Below, piece by piece: positions 47,601 through 59,767 of a DNA stretch of 64,000 bases (the first letter of the stretch is position 1; every line of letters begins with the position of its first letter). The translations under genes were made by a program, and so were the position numbers. The stretch comes from Pholis gunnellus (lineage: Eukaryota > Chordata > Actinopteri > Perciformes > Pholidae), in the NCBI GenBank assembly GCA_910591455.2, contig OU342804.1, positions 20,114,484 through 20,178,483 of the forward strand, in the 5' to 3' direction. A model generated the notes under the pieces. The model searched no databases. It was not told where the DNA came from and worked only from the letters and a program-made list of their open reading frames with translations.

Positions 47601-48386
47601 AGGCATTATGTCTCAAGCAAGCAAGTGCCACACTCATTTTGTTCATTTTCCCAGTATGGCCAGTAGGTTTAAATTGTAATAGAGTTTTGTCTAGAGCTGA
47701 TAGACATATTACTGTGCTAAGTGGTTCCAGATATGTATGTATGAGCAGCCGTGTCCTTCCCTGGATCTGAACATTACAAGGCTTCTTTTTTTTGGCTTCC
47801 TTTCCTTTTCGTCCCTTTATTGTTGACCTAATTTGCCTCTGCACGGCACAGCTTTCAGTTTCTCTTTGCAGTCACTGATACAAAAGGCGGGGCTGTAACA
47901 CATCATGTCATCTGAGCCCTCACTGTTTTAAATTCAACTTTACATGGCAGTCAATCACGGCAGGATTTGAGGAAGGAAGACAGCATTTTTTTCTTTTCTG
48001 TTCAGACCTTTTTTTTTGTCATTATGGATTGCTGCTTTACCAGCCCCAAAACAAACCTGGGACAAGCCTGTGCTACAAGATAATGACCACAAGGGGGAGC
48101 TGTGCAAAATGGAAGGCTGACGGGATGGGAAAGGAAGCATCATACATCAATTCCTGCAACGTTTTTGTTGGTGGTGTTTGTATCGTTTTATTCAACCAGT
48201 ATGTACCCTTGTTAATCACATCTGATCAGTTCTTTCAATTATACCGTAAATTCATAAAGGTTTAAATGTTGGAAATGAACCTAACAGTGCTTTGGACACT
48301 AACTTAAAAAGGAAGAAAACAAACAAACAAATACCCATCAGCGGTGTGATCAGCGTTTTGAGGTGATATTAGGGTGTGAGGTTATA

Positions 48387-48390
<4 letters not shown>

Positions 48391-48428
<38 letters not shown>
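48391..48428. repeat. (TG)n microsatellite in the AP1G1 3' UTR
   Basis: About 18 TG units, with a second shorter tract at about 48451-48468. Confidence 0.9.
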
Positions 48429-48430
<2 letters not shown>

Positions 48431-49204
48431 TGAGTTTGTGAGAGAGATTGTGTGTGTGTGTGTGTGTGTGAGAGATTGTGAGACAGAAAGAAAATAATCA
48501 TGCTTGAAGGAGCGTGTTGGCGTTACATGTCTTATCTATAGGACATGATTTTTGGCTGCAAATTAATCTTTCAGCTTCTGAGCTGCATGTGAAAACCAGT
48601 GTAAATAATGTCATTTCTACTCTTGACCTGAGACTCTTTTTGAAATGCAAGAAAAGTTAAATTAAGCTCCGTCACACCACTGTCATGGGTCAGTACTAAT
48701 ATGTACTATAGGAGGTTGTTCAGATAGTGCTCACAATATTGTTAATGTTTTTTAGAGTGGTGAAAGTGCACATCCTTCATTTGGGTTCATTTGATTTGGA
48801 TAATATGATTATTTTTTTAATTTGTTTGGGTGAATTCAGTGTGTCAAGGGCTTGGAAGAGCATCTGAATTGCCACCCATGTTCACGTTCCCTGTTGAATC
48901 TAAAATGCATCCATTGTATTTGGAAAACAAAAACTGTTTGTAACCCCAAGGCCTGTCCTGACTGTAAAACAATATGGTGTCTGATGTGTTGGGGGGAGGG
49001 TGGAGGCATGAGGTTCACTTTTTCCAGTCAAGTTTGACATGTTGAACTGAATCCCAGTTCCATAGCTTCAACGTGAGTGTGAATGTCAGACTGAAATGAT
49101 GATTAAAGATGAGAAGTTGTAAACTATTAAATGGGATATTTTCAATTTATGCTGTGTATTCTTGTCTTTGGGTTGGCGAAAATGATCAAGCAAATAAAAA
49201 GTCA

Positions 49205-49210
49205 AATAAA
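49205..49210 (+). terminator. ap1g1: Candidate distal poly(A) signal for AP1G1
   Basis: AATAAA, 6 nt after another AATAAA (49193-49198), is followed by a T/G-rich downstream element. The proximal alternative is AATAAA at 47079-47084. Confidence 0.55.
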
Positions 49211-49215
49211 AATCT

Positions 49216-50930
49216 AGTTTGTTTTCTTGGTTCGGGGATGTGGTGTAACAAAAGATGTCACACAGGTCATCGGGTGTAATTAGAATATTAGTGCTATATG
49301 CTCATTATTAGGTTTAATAGATTTTTGCATCAATGACTTGATTTCTTATATCACACTTAGCACACGGTGGATTGTTATAATACTGTAATAAGTAGGGAAA
49401 AAATAAAGCTCGCAATTAATCGATCATATAATCTGTATTGGACTAAATAAAAAATAAATTATATTGGCAACTAGCAGACATGTAGCTGCTTGTATCAACC
49501 ATCTAATAAATTAACAGGCTATTAACATAGCATGATGGGCCTCTGGGAATCAAACCTTCACCATATTGTGTGTACTGCAGTTTCAGAGGGTGAGCGGGGA
49601 TCTGTGAAGAGCTCAATTTGAATAAGTTAAAGAGTACCTCATTTTCATGGAAGACATATTGACATATAGTTAGAGTACAGGTGTGAGTGATAAAGTGATT
49701 ATGGCTGAATTCCATTTAGCTGCTTCAGTTTCAGGGTCCTGAGACCCAAATTAAGCTCCTCCCAACTAGTTAGTGATATTTGTGCACTTTGTGCAAAATG
49801 GTCTTTGGTTTCACCGCCAAGTGTAACAAAGTTAAGTTAAAAAAGAACATAAAAATACTAGTTTTTAAGTAAAGGAAGATTCTTATTATGCTAGCTTTGT
49901 GTTTCAGCTAGCGTTAGCTAAATTAAAGCTACAGAAATTAGACTGTTTTCTGTTAACGCTAATGTTATTAGTTACACAACGGTTAACGTTAATATGAATA
50001 ACGTTGAACTATATTAAAACGTGTCTAAAATGATGCAAAAAGAAGGCTAAGCTAATGAGTTTGAGTATCATATGGTATTTGCAAACATTAGCAACAAAAG
50101 ATTTGTATGTTATCTAGCTAATTAAGCTAGCTAGCTAGTTAGGGTAACGTTAGCTAGCTTAACACAGGCCTTAAACAACCAATTTAAAGGATAGCCTACA
50201 ATTTAACTACGTTCATAAAACTTCTTAAATCCTGCAACGTTATGTTAGTTCTATTTTCGGCATCAAGGCATCCGTTATTAAGGAATATTTAAATACTAAA
50301 CTTGTGACTTCATTTATGGTTGATAAGCTTGATGTTTTATAGTTCAGTTGTAATAACCATGTTATCTGACGTTAAATAAATAAATATTGTTCCAGATGCA
50401 CCACAGTTCTTTAGCAGAAGCTAAGTGGTCAAAGCAATATATATGTTTACCTGATGTATCGAACTAAACAGAAAAAGCTTTTCTCATTGGCTAGTTAGAT
50501 GTGAACAAACATAATAATCATGTTTTATAACTGATCTATAAAACATTGATAAAGACAAGTTACAGTTTATGAATAATTTCTTAATTATAATTACTTCCAC
50601 AATAATTTATTTTAGAGGGGGCGATGTTAAAGAAAATAGAAAACTACATTATTACATGATTGTTATACCATGACAAATATAAACACAAACTACAAAACCC
50701 AACAGGTTTTAACCCCGTGAGTAATTCAAAACACGCCCTCCAAGGGCATATATCGTGATGTTTCGTTATGAATCGCATTAAGTGGTAAAACTCTTGCTTT
50801 CATGACTAATACGCCTCTCCCTTCAAATAGGGGCAGGGGTATGAATAATGAATACCCTGAACCCGCCCATTTAATGTTTATTGATCAGCTCTCCAGCAGG
50901 CCTATCTGACAGCACTCACATCCAGTCTGG
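49216..50930. other. Intergenic; GCTAGC-rich tract at about 49.90-50.16 kb
   Basis: AT-rich sequence between the AP1G1 3' end and the next gene. Around 49900-50165 the words GCTAGC, TTAGCTA and AACGTTA recur, as at the starts of ATXN1L and AP1G1. No coding exon was recognised. Confidence 0.5.
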
Positions 50931-50932
50931 AC

Positions 50933-51031
50933 ATGGCGTCGCTGCACCGACACGGGATGCGTTTTCACCTCTCTGTGGGAATTCGCCAGTCGCGTACCGG
51001 GACGGCACTTCTTGGCTCTCGTCGCTGTTAA
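50933..51031 (+). CDS. Upstream ORF (32 aa) before the 51-kb gene
   Basis: ATGGCGTCG opens a 32-codon frame that ends 12 nt before the ATG at 51044, in a different frame. If the transcript starts upstream, this uORF would probably dampen translation of the main frame. The peptide resembles nothing I know. It could equally lie upstream of the transcription start and be meaningless. Confidence 0.25.
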   Translation: MASLHRHGMRFHLSVGIRQSRTGTALLGSRRC

Positions 51032-51043
51032 TAGCGATCATAC

Positions 51044-51556
51044 ATGGCGATGGAGGACGAGGATAATCGCACAGCGGTCGTGGCGACGAACACCCAACAG
51101 AAAGGAGGTGATGTCGGAGATAACGGGGCTTGCATAGACAGGCAGCCGGACACGGTGGTACACCAAGCGGGGCTGAATCAGACTGCAGGTCGCGGCAGCC
51201 GCAGTGGTCCGGGATATCATGCTGCGACGGGGATCCGAGTGCTCAAGGCAAGTCATAACGGGGGGGGGGGGGGGGGGGGGATAGATATATATGTTGTTGT
51301 GATGCAGCATTCAAACGGTGCTCGACAAAATCTCTCTGTATTGTGCTACATGTCAAGGTTTGTCTGGCATTGCAGTTCGTGATTCAAACAGGGCAAAGTG
51401 CACGAGAGTGAAAACGCATCCTTGTAATGTTATGTAATGGCTGTGGTATCCAGTGATTGATATTCTCGGGTTGATGATTGATCTGTGGATGAATGCCACT
51501 CAGTGAGGAATGTACCAGAGCCAATTAACACACACACCCACACAACCACCCACACA

Positions 51557-51624
<68 letters not shown>

Positions 51625-53902
51625 TAAGCTATTAGAGCCTTTTTTCTTTAGGAAGGCCCACTGCTGAACAGTTGTTCTATGACATTTTAGGTCAAGACAC
51701 ATGATGTGTAATGACATATAATTCCCTGGGGTAACTGCTCACAAGGCAACGACAAACACGCACACAAAGAATCTCAGCTGTGCTATTCAATGAATGTGTA
51801 TGCATTACTCAGTTATTGTATTTGAAGGAAGAGTGCACATCGAAATCATAAAATAAAATAGGTCACCTCCTTGTTAAGTGTTTATCATATGTAAATGTTA
51901 GCTTTTGTTCAGATCTGATTAAGCTTCATGATATTTCTGCTAACAAACATTCACCTAAAATCCAGTCAATTTAGAGGACCAATGCTTATAAGTTTTTTTT
52001 TTCATGCCTGTTCACATCAACATAAAATAGATAATTAAGTTGTGTTTTATCAGTACCCTAATGTATTAATTAAATCAGCAGCCACATCCAAAACCTACCT
52101 GCCTGTCTGTCTTTGCTAAAGTTTGACCATGTTTGTTGTTTTGCTGAAGCACAAGATGGTTTGTTTCGTGAAGGGACTAACCGTAAAACTGAACCAGGTC
52201 AGCAATCATTCATTGACAAATCTGCCATTTCATTTTATATACAGTTTATTTATCTACTCCTTTCTGACTCAGGAAAGTTTACACACAGTGGCACATCTCA
52301 CCTGGGAGCTGCCCTGTGGAGCAGGCCCAGTATTGCAGTCAACTAGGTTAACCATTGAGTGGTTCCACAGCAGCAAGCGGTGGTTTAGTGCTTCACTCAG
52401 ACGCACATTGACGGTAGCTGACGAGGAAAGAGTATGGCAGCTTACTGTCACTGTGGTCACAGTTTTTTCAAACAGGTGAGGAATTTAAACTAGCTGCTCT
52501 CACCGGTTCCCTCTCTCACCTCTGGAATAATGCTGCTCCAGTTATGACCTATTCAAGCAGGGAACGTTTTTTAAAACATTAGAAATGTATTTCAAAATCA
52601 TATTATTAAAATGCATTTCTCTATCAATTGGTAACTAATATGAAAGTGGAAAAACATCAAATAGCAGAATTATTTTTTCAAATTTATCGATTGAGTCAAT
52701 ATAATTATAAATTATATTGTTGTTAATTTAATTAAAAGCTATTTCGAAAAGCAATTGATTCTGAAATAATGTATCAAATAACTAATAAGTAGTGTGCAAA
52801 TCTATGCATAACATATCAGTGGTTGTCAGTTTTTTGAGTCACTACAAAGCCCAAAATGAGGCCTGCACAAGACGAGTTAGGGCTTGTTTTTAGCCGAGCC
52901 ATTAGCCGGAGAAGGCTTCTGCTACTGATTTCTTGCAGCCCCCACCGGAGTGAGAGAGGAGTCAGCAGTCAATGACGGTGTAAAATAGGTTATTCAAAAA
53001 TTGTGAATCACGGCAACTACAATAGGTCCTGAAGCGTACAGTCACAAATGATCACACACATATTAGGCTGATGGGTTCAGTGGTATGCTAGATTAGCCGT
53101 GGACAGACAAACACACACACTCACGCACACATGCACACACACGACCGAACGCATGATCTCCCCACAGTCTTACGCCTGACAGAGATAATAATAATATTAT
53201 ATATTCATTTGCTCCCGCTAAGTTAAGTTTTTGACAGTTGGACAAAACAAATGATTCATTATTGATTATTATTTCATCATGATAAAAAAACATAGCTCTG
53301 GGAAGCTGTGACCAAGATTAGTCATTGTTTTTTGATAGTAATCAAAGATATACAGAACTAATCATGATAACAGCGATGTCATCATTGGTTGCAACCCTTA
53401 CTGGATCTTCTGAGTAGAAGTGTTCATGCAGTCAGCTGATGTTTCTGAACTTGTGTTGTTGTTATAGTTTTGTGAAATAAGTAAGCGTTTTTAAATATGG
53501 TCAAAAAATTAAAACAGTATGTGAATATGTGTTGCATCATTATGTAGGTGTGTGTGTGTGTTTTGACAGGTGGTTGATCTTTGAAAGCTCTCGCTCTCTG
53601 GCTCAGTACAGTATCAAGCTGCATCCACTGTAAGTGGTGGTCCAGCAGACTTTTCCTTCACTCTTGTTTTGATATTTTCCATTTCCCTTTTTTTTCACTG
53701 TACTCTTCCTTCACACAGCAGCAAATTGCTCTAATGCTTACTGAATATCACAACTGAATGAGACAACGGTGGCAACATTTTCAAACAATATTGATGACAC
53801 CTGTAGGTCACCAAACTGGATGCTCTCCAGACTTGTGCTTTCATATGAATCTTCTGAATAGATGTGGAGTCAAGGTGCGTCCTTGACAAACTGTATAGAG
53901 TG

Positions 53903-53955
<53 letters not shown>

Positions 53956-54585
53956 GGTGGGTCTCTTTGTGTGTACGTGCAGAGTCAGAATAGTGATAAG
54001 ATATCTTTACCTTTGGAACAAGTGACATGCTGTATTCCTTTGTTGTGCCTGTGAATGGTAGTCTTTCAAGAGTAATTGATGTTACTGCCATAGCATATTA
54101 GCACGACATCAGTTTGAAAAACATCAGGCTACTGCACATCCGGCTTACATCACCACAAGTGATTAGGGAAAGAATGAACAACATGATATTCTGGTTCCTG
54201 TGAGTAATGCAGTCAAAGAGTCCATCCTCAGAGAGAAAGGTAATCGAATGAACAGACAGATGCTGCACAGGAGATGTTAAGTTCAGTAGAGGTGAGTCTA
54301 CAAAGGGAAACAATTGCAAGTATGTTCAGTAGAAATACTTGCGACATACTTGATGGTACCAGAATATTGATTATAGAACATTGATTATGTGGGAGGAAGG
54401 GTGCTCCTTCACCACGACAAATACAACTGCACCAATTTCCAGCAGAGTCACCTTCAATTCCTCAGCATGCTTCTCATTTCAGTTGTCCAGACAGAAAAGT
54501 GTGCAGTTACATCACTGTGTCGCTCAGAGCATCCTATTGGATATCAGGAGATGTGGTTGCAGTCCAGTCCACTAAACACTGTTAA
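51044..54585 (+). CDS. Unrecognised five-exon protein-coding gene, 205 aa
   Basis: I do not recognise this gene. Coding exons: 51044-51247, 52150-52197, 52273-52475, 53570-53629 and 54483-54585. Phases are 0, 0, 2 and 2, and every junction keeps the frame open to TAA at 54583. The first intron has a GC donor (AAG|GCAAGT, the usual GC-AG form); the rest are GT-AG (GTCAGC, GTGAGG, GTAAGT). Acceptors follow pyrimidine-rich tracts. The first exon encodes a polar, acidic, low-complexity N-terminus of 68 residues. Exons 2-5 encode a compact segment rich in alternating hydrophobic residues (THL TWELPCG, IEWFHSSKRWFS, VWQLTVTVVTVF, RWLIFESS, YITVSLRASYWISGDVVAV), suggesting a beta-sheet fold. No signal peptide, transmembrane helix or catalytic motif is evident. 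It ends about 470 nt before PHLPP2. Exon 1 is also in phase with the PHLPP2 exon at 55060, so the loci may share a first exon. Confidence 0.6.
51260..51280. repeat. G21 homopolymer just inside the GC-AG intron
   Basis: An uninterrupted run of 21 G begins 12 nt downstream of the GC-type 5' splice site at 51248. Confidence 0.9.
51531..51621. repeat. Imperfect (CA)n microsatellite
   Basis: CA array of about 90 bp with a few interruptions at its 5' side, in intron 1 of the unrecognised gene. Confidence 0.9.
53904..53955. repeat. (TG)n microsatellite
   Basis: About 25 TG units in the intron between exons 4 and 5 of the unrecognised gene. Confidence 0.92.
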
Positions 54586-55068
54586 ACAAATTGAATACAT
54601 GTTGTTGACGTCTTCATGAACAGCAAGAAAAGGAAAATGGTCCTTACAATTAGGATACAATCTGTATTGTCCCTCTGAGTCTGACGTCTCCATAGTTGAA
54701 ATCCTTCTTTTTTATTTTCTAACAACCCCTATCTGCTTTAAATGACTGTTTCAGCCCTGTGGACGCTTATACTGTATCAGCGTGTTTCATGATTGTCTCA
54801 TTTGTAGTTTGATAACATTTTATGTTCCAGTACTGATCTAAAAAGCTCTAAAACCGCACTTGAGTTACTAGATTGTTGAAATTATCCAATTATTAACTAC
54901 CAGCACAGTTGAATAAGACCATCTCAGCAGTAAACTTTGAACCACCGTCAAGCTCTTTAGGCAGCCCGTGGCTGTTATCTATTAACATACCTGATACGTA
55001 TCTGATCTATTACGTATCTGATGTCAATCTATGTGTTAAAACTGCTCTTTTTATGTCAGCAGCGCAAC

Positions 55069-58000
55069 ATGAAGCGGAATGGGAGTCGTGGCTGTGTGAC
55101 GAGAAAGACCAGATTTGGATCAAGAGAGCGGGACTGGCTGAAGGGGGACGCCCAGCGGGGCTGTGTGTGTCTGTATGGGGGGACAGTGGACCCCCAGCCG
55201 CCTGCCTCTGGTCCACAGGCCTCCTCCACCCCTCAGACAGACCTGCAGTTGGTGCTCTGCTCCACCAGTACCACAGTGGAGGAACTGTGTGCTCAGAGGG
55301 ACGGACAGGGACTCTATGTTCAGCTGCATGGCGACTTAGTCAGGTAAAATACACACTAAGTTAAGTCGTCAAAGTAAAGTTGTACTTCATCATTTCAGCT
55401 ATTTGGCAAACATATCCTAAAAAGTTAGAATAGCTGCCCAGGGATCAACTGTAGTTTGAAGGCTTGTGCTGTCCTTGGTCCATGCATCCAACATCTGCAG
55501 TCCTTCACCAGCGTCTTCATTGGATCTATTCAATACAGTGCTGCTGTGCACTCTGAAGCATCTGAGTGCTCACAGCTTAATGCATAATCATGTACTAACG
55601 TGGAAATGGGGAAGAAATAAGAAATACAAACTGACTTGAAGCATAAAAAGACGCTTTGGGTTGCACTTGAATATAGTGCAAGTGAAACATGAGATGTTGT
55701 ACAACTGGTTTAGACAGCTGCTAAAGTAATAATGGAAGCACATCTCTTCCATCGGATCCACAAAAACAGAGCTTAAATTGGTATAATGACATCCAGTAAC
55801 ATCCAAAAAAAATAGCAATTTAGAAGCAATGTCAATTTAAGTAAATGTCCACATCTCGTCCTTGTTTATATAATATAAAGAAACTACACCAGGCCTGGGC
55901 TGTTGCTTGATATCCCGCCCATGAAAACCCTAAACAGAATGTCACCTTAATTAAGCTTGACTTAAAGCAAAGACGGTAAACACAGCACTGAGGACCCGCT
56001 GCAGTTCCTCCAACATCCCATACTCCCACAGCACCTCACTCAGGATACCCTCAGGGAACATGACTGTGCGCCTCTCTCGGCTACACAAGCCATATGAAGA
56101 CAGAAATAGCAAATGACCCCTTGATTATCTGTGAAAGGATAAAAAGCTGGTTCCTTCCGTGACCAGGAAGGAATCTGGGCCATTCCTCCTTTCCTTGTCT
56201 AGGAAAGCCTTTGTGAAGATATTAGAAAACAGAGTCTAGAATAAGAAATAGATTAGCTATAGTTTAAATTACAATGGCGTACGCCATATTCTATGTCAGC
56301 CTTACTGTTTCTTCAGGTATTTTTTAATAATGTGGAATACTGAGACGGAGCAAAACCTTCAAATCGTACAAGACATATTGGGTACCAGCTAAATTGTGAG
56401 TAGGTGCATTTAAAGTGGAGAATTTTAAATGATACTTGTTGTATTAATGACTTGAAGATCATGCCGTGGACGTGCAGCAGATATTGTGCTGGAAACACGG
56501 CCGGTGGTTATTAATCACAAGCTGGTAGCCAATGGTGTGATCAGCTCACAGCCAATGAACAAGCCTCATTATACCTCTGCTGATTACAGATTGTGGGCAT
56601 TGCCCAGTAATGCAGACTGGTAATAAATGAAGCTTGTGGATAGGCTGTGTTGGTTCAGTGTACATTCCAGCAGTACAGAACTTAAATTGCAGTCTGTCCA
56701 GGTGGGATTACATTTAATATTAAAGTCTTCATCATTTAACAAAAGGGTATTGGTGACTTAAGAAAACTTTTCTGTTTATGTTGAGGAAAAATCCATTCCT
56801 ACAGACGGACAGCACACACACGGTAAAGACAAGTCAAGATTTCATTTAATGTGTTTCATTAAAAGTGCATATATCCATAGAAAATACATTTAGTTTGACT
56901 TTTAAGGGGCTTCTAAACCTACAAATGTCTCTCCTTTTTTATAAACTCTATAGATAAATGTTCTATGTGTAATAGTTCTTATTACTGTGACTGATAATAG
57001 ATGTGTAAACGAACATCTGAAACATGCAAAGCAGTTGGCAGCACTGACACAAGCACTGAAGAGAGGTTTGTTAGTAAGGACATGATGGGAGGAATGGGAG
57101 CTTTTTTTAGTGATTTTCTTTTTATAGCTTGTAGTAATGTGCGGCTTACAGGAAGACATGGTCATGATTTTTTGCTGCTTGGGGAACGTTGTATTTTGAG
57201 TGGAACAAACTCCCTTTTAAGATAAATTTACTGAGACAATGGAGTTGATTGAGGACATTCATCCTTCCATTCATCCGTTTCATTTGAGCCACTCTTGGTC
57301 AAGGTCACAGTGCCAACAAGGTGAGCAGAGCTGTCCGGTGTTATTTTTCCCAGCAACAGGCTCTTCCTTGGGGATCCTTAAGTGGTCCCATGACAGATGA
57401 TATATGTAATCCCTCCGACGTGTTCTGGGTATGCCCGGGGTTTCCTCCCAGTTTGTCATGGCCAGAACACTCCCAAAGGGAGGCTCCCAGACATCTCAAC
57501 TGACTCCTCTCAGGGGAGTTAACGGCTTGATACCATGGGCCTCCCAAATCACTGAGCTCGTCACTCTGAAATGTAAAGTGAGGCCAGCCGTCCTGCAGGG
57601 GAATCTCATCTCATCTGCTTGTATCTACAATCTGCATGGTGAGGGCCCAGACCAATTGCTATTCAAGAACACCCCTGAGATTGGTCTGGAAGTGCAGAGA
57701 GAACCTCTGCATGAGTCAGGTTGGATGACCCCTCTAAGCACAGCCCAAATAAGTGATGCAGGGCCACTATCTTGTGGGCTCACCACTGACACGGTGACGA
57801 GTAGAGGCTGGCTGAAAGGCCTGTTGGCCAAGAGGAGGGGATGGAAAAGATTAGGCATTGGGACCGTGTTCAATAGAAAACCGCTGATGAGGAATATTGT
57901 CATGTATTTGCTTTGAGTTCAAAACTTTGACCGGCATTAACTGCAAGATTTTGGTTGTATATGAAAACAAATGTTAGTCACAAAGCAATATATATTCTTT

Positions 58001-59525
58001 ATGAAAATCTTAACATTACACACAGGCTTGGCTTGACTGTAACGGCCATTTAGAAACCCATGTCTACCCACAAAAATTGTGTTTTGCATTGTTAATAGTA
58101 AGCTTTGCTACATTATGGTCTGATTATTGATTTTCACAGGACCTATCGGTCAATACAGTACAAGGGCAGCAGCTAGTTAATAGGTTTAAACAGTTGGGAA
58201 TGTTCCTTTTCCTCTGATTCTTTTGCAAACAACAACCACCTTTTCTCAGCACTCTGCCTCTATGGTAAGGAACTGAAACCTTGCTAAATGATCTGTGATT
58301 GCTGAGGCATCACATCTCATGCCAGCAAGTCAGATATAAAACATACCCTGATAAAATCCACACATCCTACACACCTACATTTTCAGATATTTTGGCTGAT
58401 TAGACCTCTACTCAGGTTGATGTTGAGTGGAGCCATGCTGGGAATTACAAGCACAAACTAACATCCCAGAGAGGTTTAATTCAGTAAAACATGTGTATGG
58501 ATAGACCATTGTTTCTGTAAACCCCAGCTCTCTTCTTCTTCTCTCGGTATGTCCCAAGTAAATCGAGGGACACATTTCCATAGTTTGCTGCAAAATGTAC
58601 CTTCCACCCTGAGGACAGATTAACCCACTGCATTTGACATGATTGAACAGCTTCTTGCTGCATTTCCCAAGATTGGAGGATTTGTGAATAAATGAGGCAT
58701 ATCTAAGTGTATGCGTCAGTGTAAATGGTCAATAGGGACTGTCGGTCGTCCTCCTCGCTGACCTACTGCAAGCTGCGTAAATCCTGCATTAACGTTTTAA
58801 AGTGTTGCTGCCACAGCTGTCTGAAATAAAATAACATGATTCTGCAAGTCATATAGTGCACATCGTGCTTGCAAGACTTTCATCATGCAGCCAGACAGTA
58901 AGCATTTATGTGAAAGGCTGCTTGAATCAGGCTGTGGGTACCGGATTTCAGGGTTGACATTGATCCTGTTAGAAATCAGCGGGGAGAGTCCTTAAAGCGA
59001 TAGTGGACCGAGATGATTTCCTCAGTTTAAGTCAAATGCACAGTTAGAGGTAAAAAGGACCGTGATTCAGTCGCTGGCAGTGGTGCCTTCAACTTGGCCA
59101 GATCATCTGCCATTGAAGCTATTGAAATGTGTGCTGTGATATGCTGCAAACTTACACCTTTGGACGATGCACCTCCTGAACGCTCCGAAAGTTTTCTCTC
59201 TCTGGACTTTCCTGCTATCTCATTCAAAATTGGTCTGCTGTTTTTAACGAGGATAAAGAATTGATTTCGCCTTAACTTTGATGTTAACGCTTCAGTGTAT
59301 GTATCCCCCTTATACTGAGTGAAGGGAAATGGTGGTAACTACTTTTTGGCGGGCATCATTATACCACCTCTCCTTTTCTGTTGTCCTGTAGGCGGCTGGA
59401 CCCCTGTGAGCGCCCGCTCCAGATGCTGTATGACTACCTGGCAGCATTGGGCTACGCAGAGCCTGTACGAGTGCAGCAGGAAGCAGCCAACTCAGACCTT
59501 AGCTGTTTGATCCGTTTCTACAGTG
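55069..59525 (+). CDS. phlpp2: PHLPP2, N-terminal part (incomplete at window end)
   Basis: PH-domain leucine-rich-repeat protein phosphatase 2, which dephosphorylates Akt and PKC hydrophobic motifs. Two coding exons are in the window: 55069-55343 (exon begins at about 55060 after TTATGTCAG) and 59392-59525, with donors GTAAAA and GTGAGT, giving 136 aa plus one base. The start reads MKRNGSRGCVTRKTRFGSRE, matching the mammalian PHLPP2 N-terminus. LYVQLHGDLVRRLDPCERPL and the following segment ending LSCLIRFYSG match its Ras-association-like region. The Ser/Thr-rich stretch of mammals is replaced by a short Pro/Ser segment. The next exon (PH domain) is not in the window, so the following intron exceeds 4.4 kb. 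The ATG could also be internal if the exon at 51044 is used: the junction is in phase and would add about 71 residues. Confidence 0.9.
55344..59391 (+). other. phlpp2: PHLPP2 intron after the first coding exon
   Basis: A 4-kb intron bounded by GTAAAA and TCCTGTAG. Apart from the LINE-like remnant at about 57.25-57.65 kb I recognise nothing coding. A frame at 57431-57916 is an artefact of that remnant. Confidence 0.6.
57245..57645 (+). mobile_element. Diverged non-LTR retrotransposon (LINE-type) remnant
   Basis: The segment opens with CCATTCATCCGTTTC-like sequence and continues through words such as GTGTTCTGGGTATGCCCGGG, GGCCAGAACACTCCCAAAGG and CAACTGACTCCTCTCAGG, then GAGGCCAGCCGTCCTGCAGG. 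As I remember, this order of blocks is shared by a very abundant interspersed repeat of teleosts, the 3' part of a LINE. The copy is clearly diverged and has no intact reverse-transcriptase frame. Family and exact ends need a repeat library. Confidence 0.55.
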
Positions 59526-59702
59526 GTGAGTACTGACCCACAGGGGCCATCATCCCCAATCTTCACTGTAATCTGCTGCTGCTCAGTGGGATCTAGCAGG
59601 AGGAAAACTGACCAAAGGGCCTAAAAACAATCCACAGCAGATCAAAACGTTTTTTTTATCACATCCTCTTTTTATCTTGTGTCTGTGTGTGTGTGTACAC
59701 GA

Positions 59703-59767
<65 letters not shown>

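Larger units (their letters stand above)
44626..49215 (+). other. ap1g1: AP1G1 3' UTR (up to about 4.6 kb, alternative ends)
   Basis: No coding exon is seen after the AP1G1 stop. AATAAA at 47079-47084 could end a shorter form. Two AATAAA hexamers at 49193-49198 and 49205-49210, followed by strongly TG-rich sequence (GTTTGTTTTCTTGGTT), are the best distal site. A (TG)n tract lies at 48391-48428. A second perfect CRE-like TGACGTCA is at 44730-44737, with no promoter context. Confidence 0.6.

Noticed and set aside
52113..52346. Alternative reading of the 52-kb exons using the acceptor at 52121
   Set aside because: It links in phase with exon 1 but hits a stop (TAG) early in the next exon, whereas the acceptor at 52149 keeps the frame open through three more exons.
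53719..53740. Alternative last exon of the 51-kb gene after the acceptor ending at 53718
   Set aside because: The acceptor looks good but the frame stops after four or five codons. The exon at 54483 gives a longer, protein-like ending, so I preferred it; RNA data could reverse this.
57431..57916. Plus-strand 161-codon frame in the PHLPP2 intron
   Set aside because: It lies mostly within the LINE-like remnant and its translation is unlike a reverse transcriptase or any host protein.
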